In this document: one piece after another, positions 18,503-26,744 of the stretch
Layout of the letters: each line of letters begins with the position of its first letter
How positions within the stretch are numbered: the first letter of the stretch is position 1
From: Flavobacterium sp. N1994
GTDB taxonomy: Bacteria; Bacteroidota; Bacteroidia; Flavobacteriales; Flavobacteriaceae
Assembly: GCF_025947145.1 (NCBI RefSeq)
Contig: NZ_CP109999.1
Coordinates: forward strand, 1,674,001-1,738,000
Length of the DNA: 64,000 bases
Direction of reading: 5' to 3'
Position numbers and translations under genes: made by a program
The notes under the pieces: model-generated
The model's database searches: none
Told to the model about the DNA's origin: nothing
What the model saw: the letters and a program-made list of their open reading frames with translations, nothing else

Positions 18503-19333
18503 TTATAAGTAATTACAAAGTTCGGAAACTTCTTTTAGTACATTTTTTACTCGGTTAGGACTTAGTCCGATTTTTTCAAGCAATTCTGAGTTGTTGATTA
18601 TTTCTTGGGCCAAAATAATATCAGAAACCATGAGTTTGTCTTTTTCTGCTAAAGTCAAAGTAGTTAAACAAGTTACTGGGTATAGATGATCCTTGTCTAT
18701 TCGTTTTCTCAAGCTATTGTTCTCAGGATAATCCCAACTTAAAAGTTGCAAGCCAGAACATTTGGCGAAAGCCATAGCATCAGAGGTGAATCGGTTATTG
18801 GTAACTATCCAGCAGCCTGAAATAGTATCATTTTTAGTAAAAATTCGGTGGCTCCTGTCTTTTAAATCGTTAAATCTTGAAAGAATATACATTGGCACTT
18901 TTACATCAGAATTGGATTCACTTCGGGCATGAAATTTACATTCAATCATTTCGATATACTTGTTTTTCATGATAGCTACATCAACTTCATGACCCACACA
19001 TTTACCAGATAAGAAAAGATTAGTTTGTGCCAAATAACCTTCTGAAATAAACAACCTTGCGATGTATTTTTCGAAGAAAAAACCAGCTGGTCCGAGTTGT
19101 TGAATAGCAGTTCTTAAATTATATCTTGCTGCATGAGAACTAGAAGATTTTTTGAGTAAACCAAACGCAAGTTTGTAAATTTTGTTAGTAGAAATTCCTT
19201 CGTAGATTTGTTTTTCGATTACTTGTAAAACATCTTCTACAACTTTTACGCTTGCACCTGATTTGAGCAAAGAACTTTTAAGTTTATCTCGATTAAAATC
19301 AACTATAGAGCCTGAATGCTTTACTATTTTCAT
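18503..19333 (-). CDS. ATP-cone domain fused to PD-(D/E)xK restriction-endonuclease-like domain
   Basis: Residues 1-90 form an ATP-cone (MKIVKHSGSIVDFNRDKLKSSLLKSGAS, then YNLRTAIQQLGP), the nucleotide-sensing module known from ribonucleotide reductases and NrdR. Residues about 85-200 look like a Mrr/PD-(D/E)xK nuclease core, with D118 in GHEVDVAI and E131-C-K133 in MIECKFH. The last 80 residues are helical (LAQEIINNSELLEKIGLSPNRVKNVLKEV). No methyltransferase or specificity gene is nearby, so it is not an ordinary restriction enzyme. It is coupled to the beta-CASP hydrolase by a 1-nt gap. I infer nucleotide-controlled nucleic acid cleavage, possibly in repair or RNA/DNA processing. Confidence 0.82.
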   Translation of the reverse strand: MKIVKHSGSIVDFNRDKLKSSLLKSGASVKVVEDVLQVIEKQIYEGISTNKIYKLAFGLLKKSSSSHAARYNLRTAIQQLGPAGFFFEKYIARLFISEGYLAQTNLFLSGKCVGHEVDVAIMKNKYIEMIECKFHARSESNSDVKVPMYILSRFNDLKDRSHRIFTKNDTISGCWIVTNNRFTSDAMAFAKCSGLQLLSWDYPENNSLRKRIDKDHLYPVTCLTTLTLAEKDKLMVSDIILAQEIINNSELLEKIGLSPNRVKNVLKEVSELCNYL

Positions 19334-19389
19334 GGCAAACTAATTTAAATATAGCCTTTAGAACCAAAGTAAAGTTACGAAAAAACCGC

Positions 19390-19836
19390 TTACTTTTTGC
19401 TTTGTTTTTGGTAATAAAACGCTGGGAGAAACAAAAGAATAAAAATAGGTTGAATAAGAAATCTTCTGATGTAGAACAAAGTCATTTTACTTTCTTCACC
19501 AAAGAAATTAAGGGTGAAAATAAAACTTATCATTAAAATGGAGCCTAAAATCATATATAACAATGCCGAGAATTTGACTATTTGAGTGTCTTTAAAAATG
19601 ACATAAAGTAAAAACAATGAAATAACCGAGTTGAGATAAAACCGTATTCCTAAACTGAAAAATAATTTAAAAATATTGATTTTTGGGAAAGCCAATTGAG
19701 AATATTCACTTTTGAAATAATTCAAAAACGGATCGTAAAACAATGTTTCCTCAAAAGCTCTTATCAAAACTAAAAGCAATATCAAAAATATTGACCAGCC
19801 CACTTTTTCTTTATTTCTTATCAACTTCTGTAGCAT
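19390..19836 (-). CDS. Exosortase F system-associated membrane protein
   Basis: A multi-helix membrane protein with 148 residues from the ATG at 19834-19836 (MLQKLIRNKEKVGWS). The open frame extends 17 codons further upstream, but that would deepen the overlap with xrtF and adds unrelated sequence, so I use the internal ATG, giving a 26-bp overlap with the exosortase gene. The LFYDPFLNYFKSEY and IRFYLNSVISLFLLYVIF stretches and the position immediately after XrtF match the flavobacterial XrtF-partner family. The role is unknown, presumably in the sorting reaction. Confidence 0.82.
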   Translation of the reverse strand: MLQKLIRNKEKVGWSIFLILLLVLIRAFEETLFYDPFLNYFKSEYSQLAFPKINIFKLFFSLGIRFYLNSVISLFLLYVIFKDTQIVKFSALLYMILGSILMISFIFTLNFFGEESKMTLFYIRRFLIQPIFILLFLPAFYYQKQSKK

Positions 19837-20368
19837 AAAACGAATATTTATTGACCCAAACAACCCATAACAAAAACACAATGCCATATATAACTAAAGG
19901 GAAAATTACTCCGTGTAATAAATGTTCAAACTGTGGAAAATGATATAAAGCCACACACAAAAGTGAGATTCTACCAATGTTTAAAACATGAATTAAAAGA
20001 CTTCCTAAGAGTATAAAAAGTAGGGTGTTTTTGAATTTTCCTGTAAATGCAATTACAAAAGAAATAAATAAAATAATAACACTCAAAGCATTACAGCCTT
20101 CAATGATTCGGGAAATATATTTGCCTTTGTAAAACAATTTTACACTTGGCTCTTTCAGATGTGGCATGGTGTAGGATTGCGAATCAAACCAAGTCAATAC
20201 CGTTGTAGATTGATTAGCGACTAGCTGTGTAAAAGTATCCACTTCAGCATTTTTAGCATCAAAGCGATTCAAATACGATTGATACACCAACGTTAAAACC
20301 AAATAAGTAACAATAAATTTTCCTAGAAAAAGCAAAAAGGGTTTGTATTGCAGGAGCAGATTTTTCAA
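19811..20368 (-). CDS. xrtF: Exosortase family protein XrtF
   Basis: A 185-residue multi-pass inner-membrane cysteine protease/transpeptidase-like protein. The exosortase catalytic triad is visible: C92 in RIIEGCNALS, R133 in LNIGRISLL and H152 in LLHGVIFP. Exosortases process C-terminal PEP-CTERM-like sorting tails; XrtF substrates are not well defined. The start codon is TTG (20366-20368): no upstream ATG occurs in frame and the next Met is residue 68, beyond conserved sequence. A TAAATTTG -7-like element lies on the coding strand at 20383-20390. Confidence 0.88.
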   Translation of the reverse strand: MKNLLLQYKPFLLFLGKFIVTYLVLTLVYQSYLNRFDAKNAEVDTFTQLVANQSTTVLTWFDSQSYTMPHLKEPSVKLFYKGKYISRIIEGCNALSVIILFISFVIAFTGKFKNTLLFILLGSLLIHVLNIGRISLLCVALYHFPQFEHLLHGVIFPLVIYGIVFLLWVVWVNKYSFYATEVDKK

Positions 20369-20382
20369 GTGATAATTTTTAA

Positions 20383-20390
20383 CAAATTTA
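20383..20390 (-). promoter_or_regulatory. Candidate -7 element for xrtF
   Basis: Reads TAAATTTG on the minus strand, matching TANNTTTG, about 15 nt before the TTG start codon. It is part of a divergent promoter pair with the GAF-domain gene. No TTG was found at the proper -33 spacing, so support is partial. Confidence 0.45.
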
Positions 20391-20416
20391 TATAAAATAA
20401 AAAAAGCGCAGTCGTT

Positions 20417-20424
20417 ACATTTGC
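20417..20424 (+). promoter_or_regulatory. Candidate -7 element for the GAF-domain gene
   Basis: TACATTTG matches TANNTTTG and lies 14 nt before the ATG at 20439. It overlaps the alternative TTG start at 20421, which makes that start unlikely. Confidence 0.5.
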
Positions 20425-20438
20425 ATAAAAAATTGAAA

Positions 20439-20894
20439 ATGAATTTTGAAAGTTTAAAATCTGAAGTAATTGCTATTCTTTCTGATGCTAATTCTGAAAG
20501 AGATACAAAATTGAAAAACCTTTGTCAATTCCTTTCAGACAAGGTGGAGTATTACAATTGGGTTGGCTTTTATTTTGCAAACCATGAAAATAAAACCTTG
20601 CATCTTGGTCCCTATGTTGGTGCTGAAACTGATCATACCGTAATTCCATTTGGGAAAGGCATATGCGGACAAGTAGCCGAATCTAATGCTAATTTTGTGG
20701 TACCCGATGTTTCCGCTCAAGACAATTATATTGCTTGTGGCTTTACCGTGAAATCAGAGATTGTGGTTCCGTTATTTGTAAATGGTCAAAACATAGGACA
20801 AATTGATATTGACAGTCATGTCATTAATCCTTTCACAGATGCAGACGAGCGCTTTTTAGAGTTTGTAAATGAGGAAGTTGCCAAACTTTTTTAA
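20439..20894 (+). CDS. GAF-domain protein, free methionine-(R)-sulfoxide reductase-like
   Basis: A 151-residue single GAF domain. Family-typical stretches are LGPYVGAETDHTVIPFGKGICGQVAE, VVPDVSAQDNYIACGF and SEIVVPL. Two of the three fRMsr cysteines are present (C76 in KGICGQ and C100 in YIACG); the third, expected ten residues before C76, is His66. In characterised fRMsr enzymes the retained pair covers the resolving and catalytic positions, so activity is plausible but unproven. The start is taken at ATG 20439; a TTG at 20421 would add six residues inside the promoter. It is divergent from xrtF. Confidence 0.85.
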   Translation: MNFESLKSEVIAILSDANSERDTKLKNLCQFLSDKVEYYNWVGFYFANHENKTLHLGPYVGAETDHTVIPFGKGICGQVAESNANFVVPDVSAQDNYIACGFTVKSEIVVPLFVNGQNIGQIDIDSHVINPFTDADERFLEFVNEEVAKLF

Positions 20895-20913
20895 GTTAAC
20901 AACATCTTTTTAC

Positions 20914-20943
20914 TTGCCTAATCAAAAAAGAAGATTATCTTTG
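20914..20943 (+). promoter_or_regulatory. Promoter for rpsO
   Basis: TTG at 20914-20916, a 19-nt spacer, and TATCTTTG at 20936-20943 match the Bacteroidota consensus. The leader to the S15 start codon is about 50 nt, long enough for S15 autoregulation, although I did not identify a specific structure. Confidence 0.75.
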
Positions 20944-21000
20944 CACACGAATTGAGAAAACCTTAATTCATACATAATAATCATTTAAAATAATATTAGC

Positions 21001-21270
21001 ATGTACTTAACTAAAGAAGTTAAAGCAGAAATCTTCGCTAAACACGGAGGAAAAGCAGAGAACACAGGATCTGCAGAAGGACAAATTGCATTGTTCACAC
21101 ACAGAATTTCACACTTAACAGAACACTTGAAAAAAAATCGTCACGATTATAATACTGAGCGTTCGTTAGTACTTTTGGTAGGTAAAAGAAGAAGTCTTTT
21201 GGATTACTTGAAGAAAAAAGATATTAACAGATATCGTGAGATTATTAAAGAATTAGGTATTAGAAAATAA
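21001..21270 (+). CDS. rpsO: Ribosomal protein uS15
   Basis: An 89-residue small-subunit protein that binds 16S rRNA early in assembly. Typical stretches are NTGSAEGQIALFTHRISHLTEHLKKNRHDYNTERSL, LVGKRRSLLDYLKKKD and YREIIKELGIRK. As in many bacteria, it lies just upstream of pnp, with a terminator in between. Confidence 0.98.
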   Translation: MYLTKEVKAEIFAKHGGKAENTGSAEGQIALFTHRISHLTEHLKKNRHDYNTERSLVLLVGKRRSLLDYLKKKDINRYREIIKELGIRK

Positions 21271-21280
21271 TACATATCTA

Positions 21281-21306
21281 AAAGAGGTGCTTGCGCGCCT
21301 CTTTTT
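21281..21306 (+). terminator. Terminator after rpsO
   Basis: A 10-bp stem (AAAGAGGTGC / GCGCCTCTTT, one G-T pair) with a TTGC loop is followed by a T-tract. Confidence 0.88.
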
Positions 21307-21410
21307 GTTTTATAAATAAAGAGAAAAGTTTCGGTTTTTCATTGGGTTACAAACAACTACTACAACAACTACAACACAACTAACCTAATAGTTTAAACGA
21401 ATTAATTTTT

Positions 21411-23567
21411 ATGATTCCAAAAGTAACCCAAGAAACAATCGATTTAGGTGATGGAAGAACTATCACAATCGAAACAGGTAAATTAGCAAAACAAGCAGAT
21501 GGTTCTGTTGTTGTTAGATTAGGCGACTGTATGCTTTTAGCGACAGCTGTATCAGCAAGAACATCAAACCCAGCAGTTGACTTTTTACCATTAACGGTAG
21601 ATTACCGTGAAAAATTTGCCGCTGCAGGAAGATTTCCTGGTGGTTTTTTCAAAAGAGAAGCGCGTCCTAGTGACAATGAAGTGTTAACCATGCGTCTTGT
21701 TGACCGTGTTTTACGTCCACTTTTCCCAGATGATTATCATGCTGAAACTCAGGTGATGATTCAATTAATGTCGCATGATGAAAATGTGATGCCAGATGCA
21801 TTAGCTGGTTTAGCAGCATCAGCGGCTTTAGCGGTTTCCGACATTCCTTTTTACAACTTAATTTCTGAAGTACGTGTAGCACGTGTGGATGGAAAATTTG
21901 TTATCAATCCAAGCAGAGCGCAATTAGAATTGTCAGATATTGACATGATGATTGGAGCTTCTTTGGATTCGGTTGCGATGGTTGAAGGAGAAATGAAAGA
22001 GATTTCAGAAGCAGAAATGGTTGAAGCCATTAAATTTGCTCACGAAGCTATTAAAGTTCAAATTCACGCTCAATTAAGATTACAGGAAGCTTTTGGTAAA
22101 AAAGAAATCCGTACTTACGAAGGTGAAGTAGAAGATGAAGAAGTTTACAAAAAAGTAAAAGCAGCTGGGTATGACAAATGTTATGCTATTGCTCAAGAAG
22201 CTTCAGGAAAAAGTGAAAGAGGTGAAAAATTTGCTGCAGTTAAAGAAGAGTGTAAAGCCTTATTTACTGAAGAAGAATATGCTGCAAATTCTGACCTAGC
22301 TGGATTAGTTGGAAAATATTTCTACAAAACCAATAAAGAAGCGGTTCGTAACGTAATCCTTGAAAAAGGAATTCGTTTGGATGGAAGAAAAACAACTGAA
22401 ATCAGACCTATCTGGTGTGAAATCGATTATTTACCATCTGTTCATGGTTCCTCTTTATTTACCCGTGGAGAAACTCAAGCTTTGGCTACAGTTACTCTAG
22501 GAACTTCAAGAGAAGCTAATCAAATTGATTCACCATCAGAACAAGGTGAAGAAAAATTCTATTTACATTATAATTTCCCACCATTTTCAACAGGAGAAGC
22601 TAAACCTTTAAGAGGAACTTCAAGAAGAGAAGTTGGTCACGGAAACTTGGCACAACGTGCTTTGAAAAATATGATTCCAGCTGATTGTCCTTATACTATA
22701 CGTATTGTATCGGAAGTTTTAGAATCTAACGGTTCTTCTTCTATGGCTACCGTTTGTGCTGGTACGATGGCTTTGATGGATGCTGGAGTCCAAATGGTGA
22801 AACCAGTTTCTGGTATTGCTATGGGATTGATTACTGATGGCCAAAAATTTGCTGTATTGTCAGACATCTTAGGTGATGAAGATCACTTGGGTGATATGGA
22901 CTTTAAAGTAACTGGAACTAAAGACGGTATCACTGCTTGTCAAATGGACATTAAAATTGATGGATTGCGTTATGATATTATGGAACAAGCTTTGAACCAA
23001 GCTCGTGACGGTCGTATGCACATTTTAGGCAAATTGGTTGAAACTATTGCTACTCCAAGAGCTGATGTTAAGAAACATGCTCCTAAAATTATCATGAGAA
23101 CTATTCCTGGTAACTTCATTGGTGCCTTAATTGGACCTGGTGGAAAAGTGATTCAAGAATTACAAAAAGCTACAGGAACTACTATTGTGATTAACGAAGT
23201 AGACGAACAAGGTGTTGTTGAAATCTTAGGAACAGATCCAGATGGAATTGCAGCAGTATTAGCAAAAATTGATTCTATCATCTTCAAACCAACAGTTGGG
23301 GAAGCTTATGAAGTGAAAGTAATTAAAATGCTTGATTTTGGTGCGGTTGTAGAATATACTGCAGCTCCAGGAAACGAAGTATTATTACACGTATCTGAAT
23401 TGGCTTGGGAACGCACAGAAAACGTTACTGACGTAGTGAATATGGGCGATGTGTTTATGGTAAAATACCTTGGTGTTGATCCTAAAACAAGAAAAGAAAA
23501 AGTATCAAGAAAAGCGCTTTTACCAAGACCTCCTAGAGAAGAAAGAAAAGACGCTCCTCAAGGTTAA
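21411..23567 (+). CDS. pnp: Polyribonucleotide nucleotidyltransferase (PNPase)
   Basis: A 718-residue phosphorolytic 3'-5' exoribonuclease and polymerase. Two RNase PH-like domains are visible (first about 5-230: [22 protein letters not shown]; second about 310-545: [27 protein letters not shown] and [16 protein letters not shown]). KH ([21 protein letters not shown]) and S1 ([21 protein letters not shown]) RNA-binding domains follow. It is full length. I found no clear TANNTTTG promoter in the 104-bp gap after the rpsO terminator. Confidence 0.98.
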   Translation: MIPKVTQETIDLGDGRTITIETGKLAKQADGSVVVRLGDCMLLATAVSARTSNPAVDFLPLTVDYREKFAAAGRFPGGFFKREARPSDNEVLTMRLVDRVLRPLFPDDYHAETQVMIQLMSHDENVMPDALAGLAASAALAVSDIPFYNLISEVRVARVDGKFVINPSRAQLELSDIDMMIGASLDSVAMVEGEMKEISEAEMVEAIKFAHEAIKVQIHAQLRLQEAFGKKEIRTYEGEVEDEEVYKKVKAAGYDKCYAIAQEASGKSERGEKFAAVKEECKALFTEEEYAANSDLAGLVGKYFYKTNKEAVRNVILEKGIRLDGRKTTEIRPIWCEIDYLPSVHGSSLFTRGETQALATVTLGTSREANQIDSPSEQGEEKFYLHYNFPPFSTGEAKPLRGTSRREVGHGNLAQRALKNMIPADCPYTIRIVSEVLESNGSSSMATVCAGTMALMDAGVQMVKPVSGIAMGLITDGQKFAVLSDILGDEDHLGDMDFKVTGTKDGITACQMDIKIDGLRYDIMEQALNQARDGRMHILGKLVETIATPRADVKKHAPKIIMRTIPGNFIGALIGPGGKVIQELQKATGTTIVINEVDEQGVVEILGTDPDGIAAVLAKIDSIIFKPTVGEAYEVKVIKMLDFGAVVEYTAAPGNEVLLHVSELAWERTENVTDVVNMGDVFMVKYLGVDPKTRKEKVSRKALLPRPPREERKDAPQG

Positions 23568-23590
23568 TCTAGATTATATTAATTCATAGA

Positions 23591-23623
23591 AACCCCCGAT
23601 TCAAGATTTTTGAATCGGGGGTT
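23591..23623. terminator. Terminator between pnp and the convergent FISUMP gene
   Basis: A 14-bp stem (AACCCCCGATTCAA with its complement) closes a 5-nt loop. It is nearly symmetric and may serve both genes. Confidence 0.85.
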
Positions 23624-23686
23624 ATATTTTTACTTGAATGCAGCCCTCACTTTGGGACAAGCAGCTGTAACATTATTATAATTTAT

Positions 23687-24619
23687 TTATTGCTTTATAA
23701 ATTTAGATTGGAATTTTTGATTACCTGAAAAGGCTTCTATAATATACGTCCCACTTGTTAATAGTTCTACATTAACTTGATTAGAGTATTGCATTTGACT
23801 AACAACTGTCTTACCTGTAATGTCTGTAATTATTATTTTATCAAAATTGGTGTTGTTAGGATTTTGAAGAGTTAGGATTGAAAATGCTGGATTAGGAAAT
23901 ACTTTTATTTCTAAATTCGTTGTTTGATTTTGAATCTGCAATGTTTGATTACGGACACAACGCACTGAGTTACCTATTGGTTTATCGATGTAGTTTCTAT
24001 GAGAAATACCATTAAAGTAATACAAATCATATAGCCAAGATACGGCTGAGGTGTATTCAGTAGCACTCCACCAGTAGCCCTTTTCGCCAATACTATAGAA
24101 TGGACCATAAGCATATCGATATCCACCCGGAAGGCCTGTAAATCCACTACTGTTAGTTGCGTTATTATTAGGACTTTGCCAGTGAGCCATACCAATTTCT
24201 TTCATTTTGCCTCCAGCAACATTTAAACCGCCTAAATAATTAGTTAAAGTAGTCCACTCAGAATCTGTAGGTATGTGCCAACCAGATGGAGCAAGATTTT
24301 TTCGTAAAGCTGGATTGGTTGATGAGGCTGCATCGTAAATACCTACAACTGCATACCAATTATATAATTTGCCATAAATGGCACCATTTGCCGTATTATT
24401 TTCATAATAACACCAAGCTCCTGTGGTTAGATTACTCCATTCAATATCGTCAGTCACTTGCGGGATGGGTGTTCCGTCGCTGTAGGTTGTTACATCCAAA
24501 TTTGTGCTTTGCCAAGTTTGTGTTCCAATATTAATACTTGGCAATATTGCTGTTTGAGCTGATAATTTAGTTTGAAAAATTAAAAATAAAACTAATAGAA
24601 ATATATAATTTTTTTTCAT
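23687..24619 (-). CDS. T9SS-exported FISUMP-domain protein
   Basis: A 310-residue secreted protein. Signal peptide 1-21 is followed by a FISUMP domain (Fibrobacter succinogenes major paralogous domain, about 28-225): IGTQTWQSTNLDV, YGKLYNWYAV, LAPSGWHIPTDSEWTTL, KGYWWSATEY and SVRCVRN. The last ~75 residues are a type A T9SS sorting domain (VFPNPAFSILTL ... ITGKTVVSQ ... LLTSGTYIIEAFSGNQKFQSKFIKQ). FISUMP proteins are surface or secreted, of unknown molecular function. Secretion would need the Gld/Spr system whose gldK lies at the left edge. Confidence 0.9.
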   Translation of the reverse strand: MKKNYIFLLVLFLIFQTKLSAQTAILPSINIGTQTWQSTNLDVTTYSDGTPIPQVTDDIEWSNLTTGAWCYYENNTANGAIYGKLYNWYAVVGIYDAASSTNPALRKNLAPSGWHIPTDSEWTTLTNYLGGLNVAGGKMKEIGMAHWQSPNNNATNSSGFTGLPGGYRYAYGPFYSIGEKGYWWSATEYTSAVSWLYDLYYFNGISHRNYIDKPIGNSVRCVRNQTLQIQNQTTNLEIKVFPNPAFSILTLQNPNNTNFDKIIITDITGKTVVSQMQYSNQVNVELLTSGTYIIEAFSGNQKFQSKFIKQ

Positions 24620-25102
24620 GATTGTAATTTTTAAAATGAATGCTTTATCCTTAACAAGAATTTCTTTAAAATCTTATAAACAACATCTTCACAAAGTAAT
24701 AGAAAAAAAAACGTTTAATACAAGTATTTTCTAAAAAGAGATATGAGTTATTAATAAGATAAAGAGAAATTAATAATGAATTCCAATAGTTTAGAAAACT
24801 CCTAATCAAAATACGAATCGGGGTTTCATTTGATTATTAACACATCTTTTTTAGTTGCATAAGACTATTCATTGAATTTAAATAAAAGAATCTGAAAAAA
24901 GTTCAATTATTCATTAGTATTCCGACAGTTATAATATTAATTCCTCTAGCAATGACAGTAGCATTAATATTCAAGACCTAATTTGTACAACAAAAATATT
25001 CCGTATTACAATCTCAATTAAATTAAATTTATCTTTTTGTAACTTTTTTGATCTTCTTTACGTACAACCACCTGAACACTTTAAAGTAAAGGAGACACAT
25101 TA
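24620..25102. other. Intergenic region upstream of rpoD
   Basis: 483 bp of AT-rich sequence without a convincing ORF. It must hold the rpoD promoter and that of the divergent FISUMP gene, but I found no full TTG/TANNTTTG pair. An inverted AATATTAAT / ATTAATATT pair lies at 24933-24941 and 24963-24971. An AAAGGAG stretch at 25088-25094, eight bases before the rpoD ATG, resembles a Shine-Dalgarno site, which is uncommon in this phylum. Confidence 0.5.
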
Positions 25103-25966
25103 ATGAGACAGCTCAAAATCACCAAGCAGGTAACGAATCGTGAAACTGCTTCCTTAGACAAGTACCTACAAGAAATTGGAAAAGTTGACCTAATTACTGC
25201 TGATGAAGAAGTAGAATTAGCTCAAAAAATTAAGGCCGGAGATCAACGTGCATTAGAAAAGTTGACAAAAGCTAATTTGCGTTTCGTAGTTTCGGTAGCA
25301 AAACAATACCAAAATCAAGGTTTAACACTTCCCGATTTAATTAACGAAGGGAATTTAGGTTTGATTAAAGCCGCTCAACGTTTTGATGAGACACGAGGTT
25401 TCAAATTCATTTCATATGCTGTTTGGTGGATTCGTCAATCTATCCTACAAGCATTAGCGGAACAGTCTCGTATTGTTCGTTTACCATTGAACAAAATCGG
25501 TTCTATCAATAAAATCAACAAAATGTATGCTTTATTAGAGCAATCTAACGAAAGACCACCTTCTGCTGAAGAAATTGCAAAAGAATTAGATATGACAGTA
25601 AATGATGTTAAAGAGTCTATGAAAAACTCTGGTCGCCATTTATCAATGGATGCACCTCTTGTAGAAGGAGAAGATTCTAACCTATATGACGTTTTACGTT
25701 CAGGTGAATCTCCAAATCCTGATAGAGAATTAATCCACGAATCATTGCGTACAGAAATTGAGCGTTCTTTAGAAACATTGACACCAAGAGAAGCAGATGT
25801 TGTTAGACTGTATTTTGGTTTAGGAGATCAACACCCTATGACATTAGAAGAAATTGGAGAAACTTTCGATTTAACTCGTGAGCGTGTGCGTCAAATTAAA
25901 GAAAAAGCTATTCGCAGATTAAAACATACTTCTAGAAGTAAAATATTAAAAACATATTTAGGTTAA
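25103..25966 (+). CDS. rpoD: Primary sigma factor RpoD/SigA
   Basis: The 287-residue sigma-70 family factor, short because Bacteroidota primary sigma lacks region 1.1 and the non-conserved region. Region 1.2 ([24 protein letters not shown]), regions 2.1-2.4 ([57 protein letters not shown] region), region 3 and region 4.2 ([30 protein letters not shown]) are all present. It directs transcription from TTG/TANNTTTG promoters like those seen in this window. Confidence 0.97.
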   Translation: MRQLKITKQVTNRETASLDKYLQEIGKVDLITADEEVELAQKIKAGDQRALEKLTKANLRFVVSVAKQYQNQGLTLPDLINEGNLGLIKAAQRFDETRGFKFISYAVWWIRQSILQALAEQSRIVRLPLNKIGSINKINKMYALLEQSNERPPSAEEIAKELDMTVNDVKESMKNSGRHLSMDAPLVEGEDSNLYDVLRSGESPNPDRELIHESLRTEIERSLETLTPREADVVRLYFGLGDQHPMTLEEIGETFDLTRERVRQIKEKAIRRLKHTSRSKILKTYLG

Positions 25967-26021
25967 TCCTAATAACGATAACAACAGTCTGATTAACTGT
26001 TCGTTTTTTGATTGATGATTG

Positions 26022-26057
26022 AAACTCCGGCTGATTACCGGAGTTTTATTTTTTATA
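26022..26057 (+). terminator. Terminator after rpoD
   Basis: A perfect 9-bp stem (AAACTCCGG / CCGGAGTTT) with a 7-nt loop, then TATTTTTT. Its position inside the longer open frame of rpe argues for the later rpe start at 26085. Confidence 0.88.
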
Positions 26058-26059
26058 AT

Positions 26060-26067
26060 TATCTTTG
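26060..26067 (+). promoter_or_regulatory. Candidate -7 element for rpe
   Basis: TATCTTTG, matching TANNTTTG, lies just after the rpoD terminator and 17 nt before the rpe ATG. No TTG is found at the -33 spacing. Confidence 0.5.
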
Positions 26068-26084
26068 CTAAAACATTACAACTA

Positions 26085-26744
26085 ATGAAAAATAAACTCA
26101 TTGCTCCATCTGTTCTTGCTGCTGATTTTGCTAATCTACAAAGGGATATCGAAATGATTAACAAGAGTGAAGCGGATTGGTTTCATATCGACATTATGGA
26201 TGGTGAATTTGTTCCTAATATTTCTTTTGGAATGCCTGTTTTGGAAGCTATTTCTAAACATGCTAAGAAAACAATCGATGTGCATTTAATGATTGTTAAA
26301 CCTGAACGATACATTAAGACTTTTGCAGAATTAGGAGCTAATATTTTAACCGTTCACTATGAAGCTTGTACTCATTTGCATAGAACTTTACAAGCCATAA
26401 AAAATGAAGGCATGAAAGCTGGAGTTGCAATAAACCCACACACGAATGTTGCTTTATTAGAAGATGTAATAAATGACATTGATTTGGTTTGTGTGATGAG
26501 TGTAAATCCTGGTTTTGGAGGGCAATCATTTATTGAAAACACTTATGCAAAATTGGAAAAACTAAAGGATTTAATTATTAGAAAAAATGCAACAACTTTA
26601 ATTGAAGTTGATGGTGGAGTTACCGATAAAAATGCAAAACAATTAGTTCAGTTCGGTGCAGATGTTCTGGTTGCTGGAAATTATGTATTTAAAGCTGAAA
26701 ACCCTACTCAAACTATAAAAGATTTAAAACTATTGATTTCCTAA
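26085..26744 (+). CDS. rpe: Ribulose-phosphate 3-epimerase
   Basis: A 219-residue TIM-barrel enzyme interconverting ribulose-5-P and xylulose-5-P in the pentose phosphate pathway. Motifs: IAPSVLAADFANL at the N-terminus, WFHIDIMDGEFVPNISFG, DVHLMIVKPERYI, VMSVNPGFGGQSF and EVDGGVTDKNAK. The open frame starts at 26019, but the first 22 codons cover the rpoD terminator and a -7 element, so the ATG at 26085 is the start. Its stop overlaps the stop of the convergent GntR gene by 4 bp. Confidence 0.96.
   Translation: MKNKLIAPSVLAADFANLQRDIEMINKSEADWFHIDIMDGEFVPNISFGMPVLEAISKHAKKTIDVHLMIVKPERYIKTFAELGANILTVHYEACTHLHRTLQAIKNEGMKAGVAINPHTNVALLEDVINDIDLVCVMSVNPGFGGQSFIENTYAKLEKLKDLIIRKNATTLIEVDGGVTDKNAKQLVQFGADVLVAGNYVFKAENPTQTIKDLKLLIS

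Noticed and set aside
18503..19333. Type II/IV restriction-modification system
   Set aside because: A nuclease-like core is present but no methyltransferase or specificity subunit is nearby, and the ATP-cone fusion and beta-CASP partner do not fit a standard R-M locus.
19837..19887. Earlier start of the XrtF-associated protein
   Set aside because: It would overlap xrtF by 77 bp and adds sequence outside the hydrophobic core; ATG 19836 is better.
23587..23640. Possible riboswitch-like structure after pnp
   Set aside because: The hairpin is a simple long-stem terminator between convergent genes.
26019..26084. Earlier rpe start
   Set aside because: The stretch contains the rpoD terminator and a -7 element; the family N-terminus begins at the ATG at 26085.
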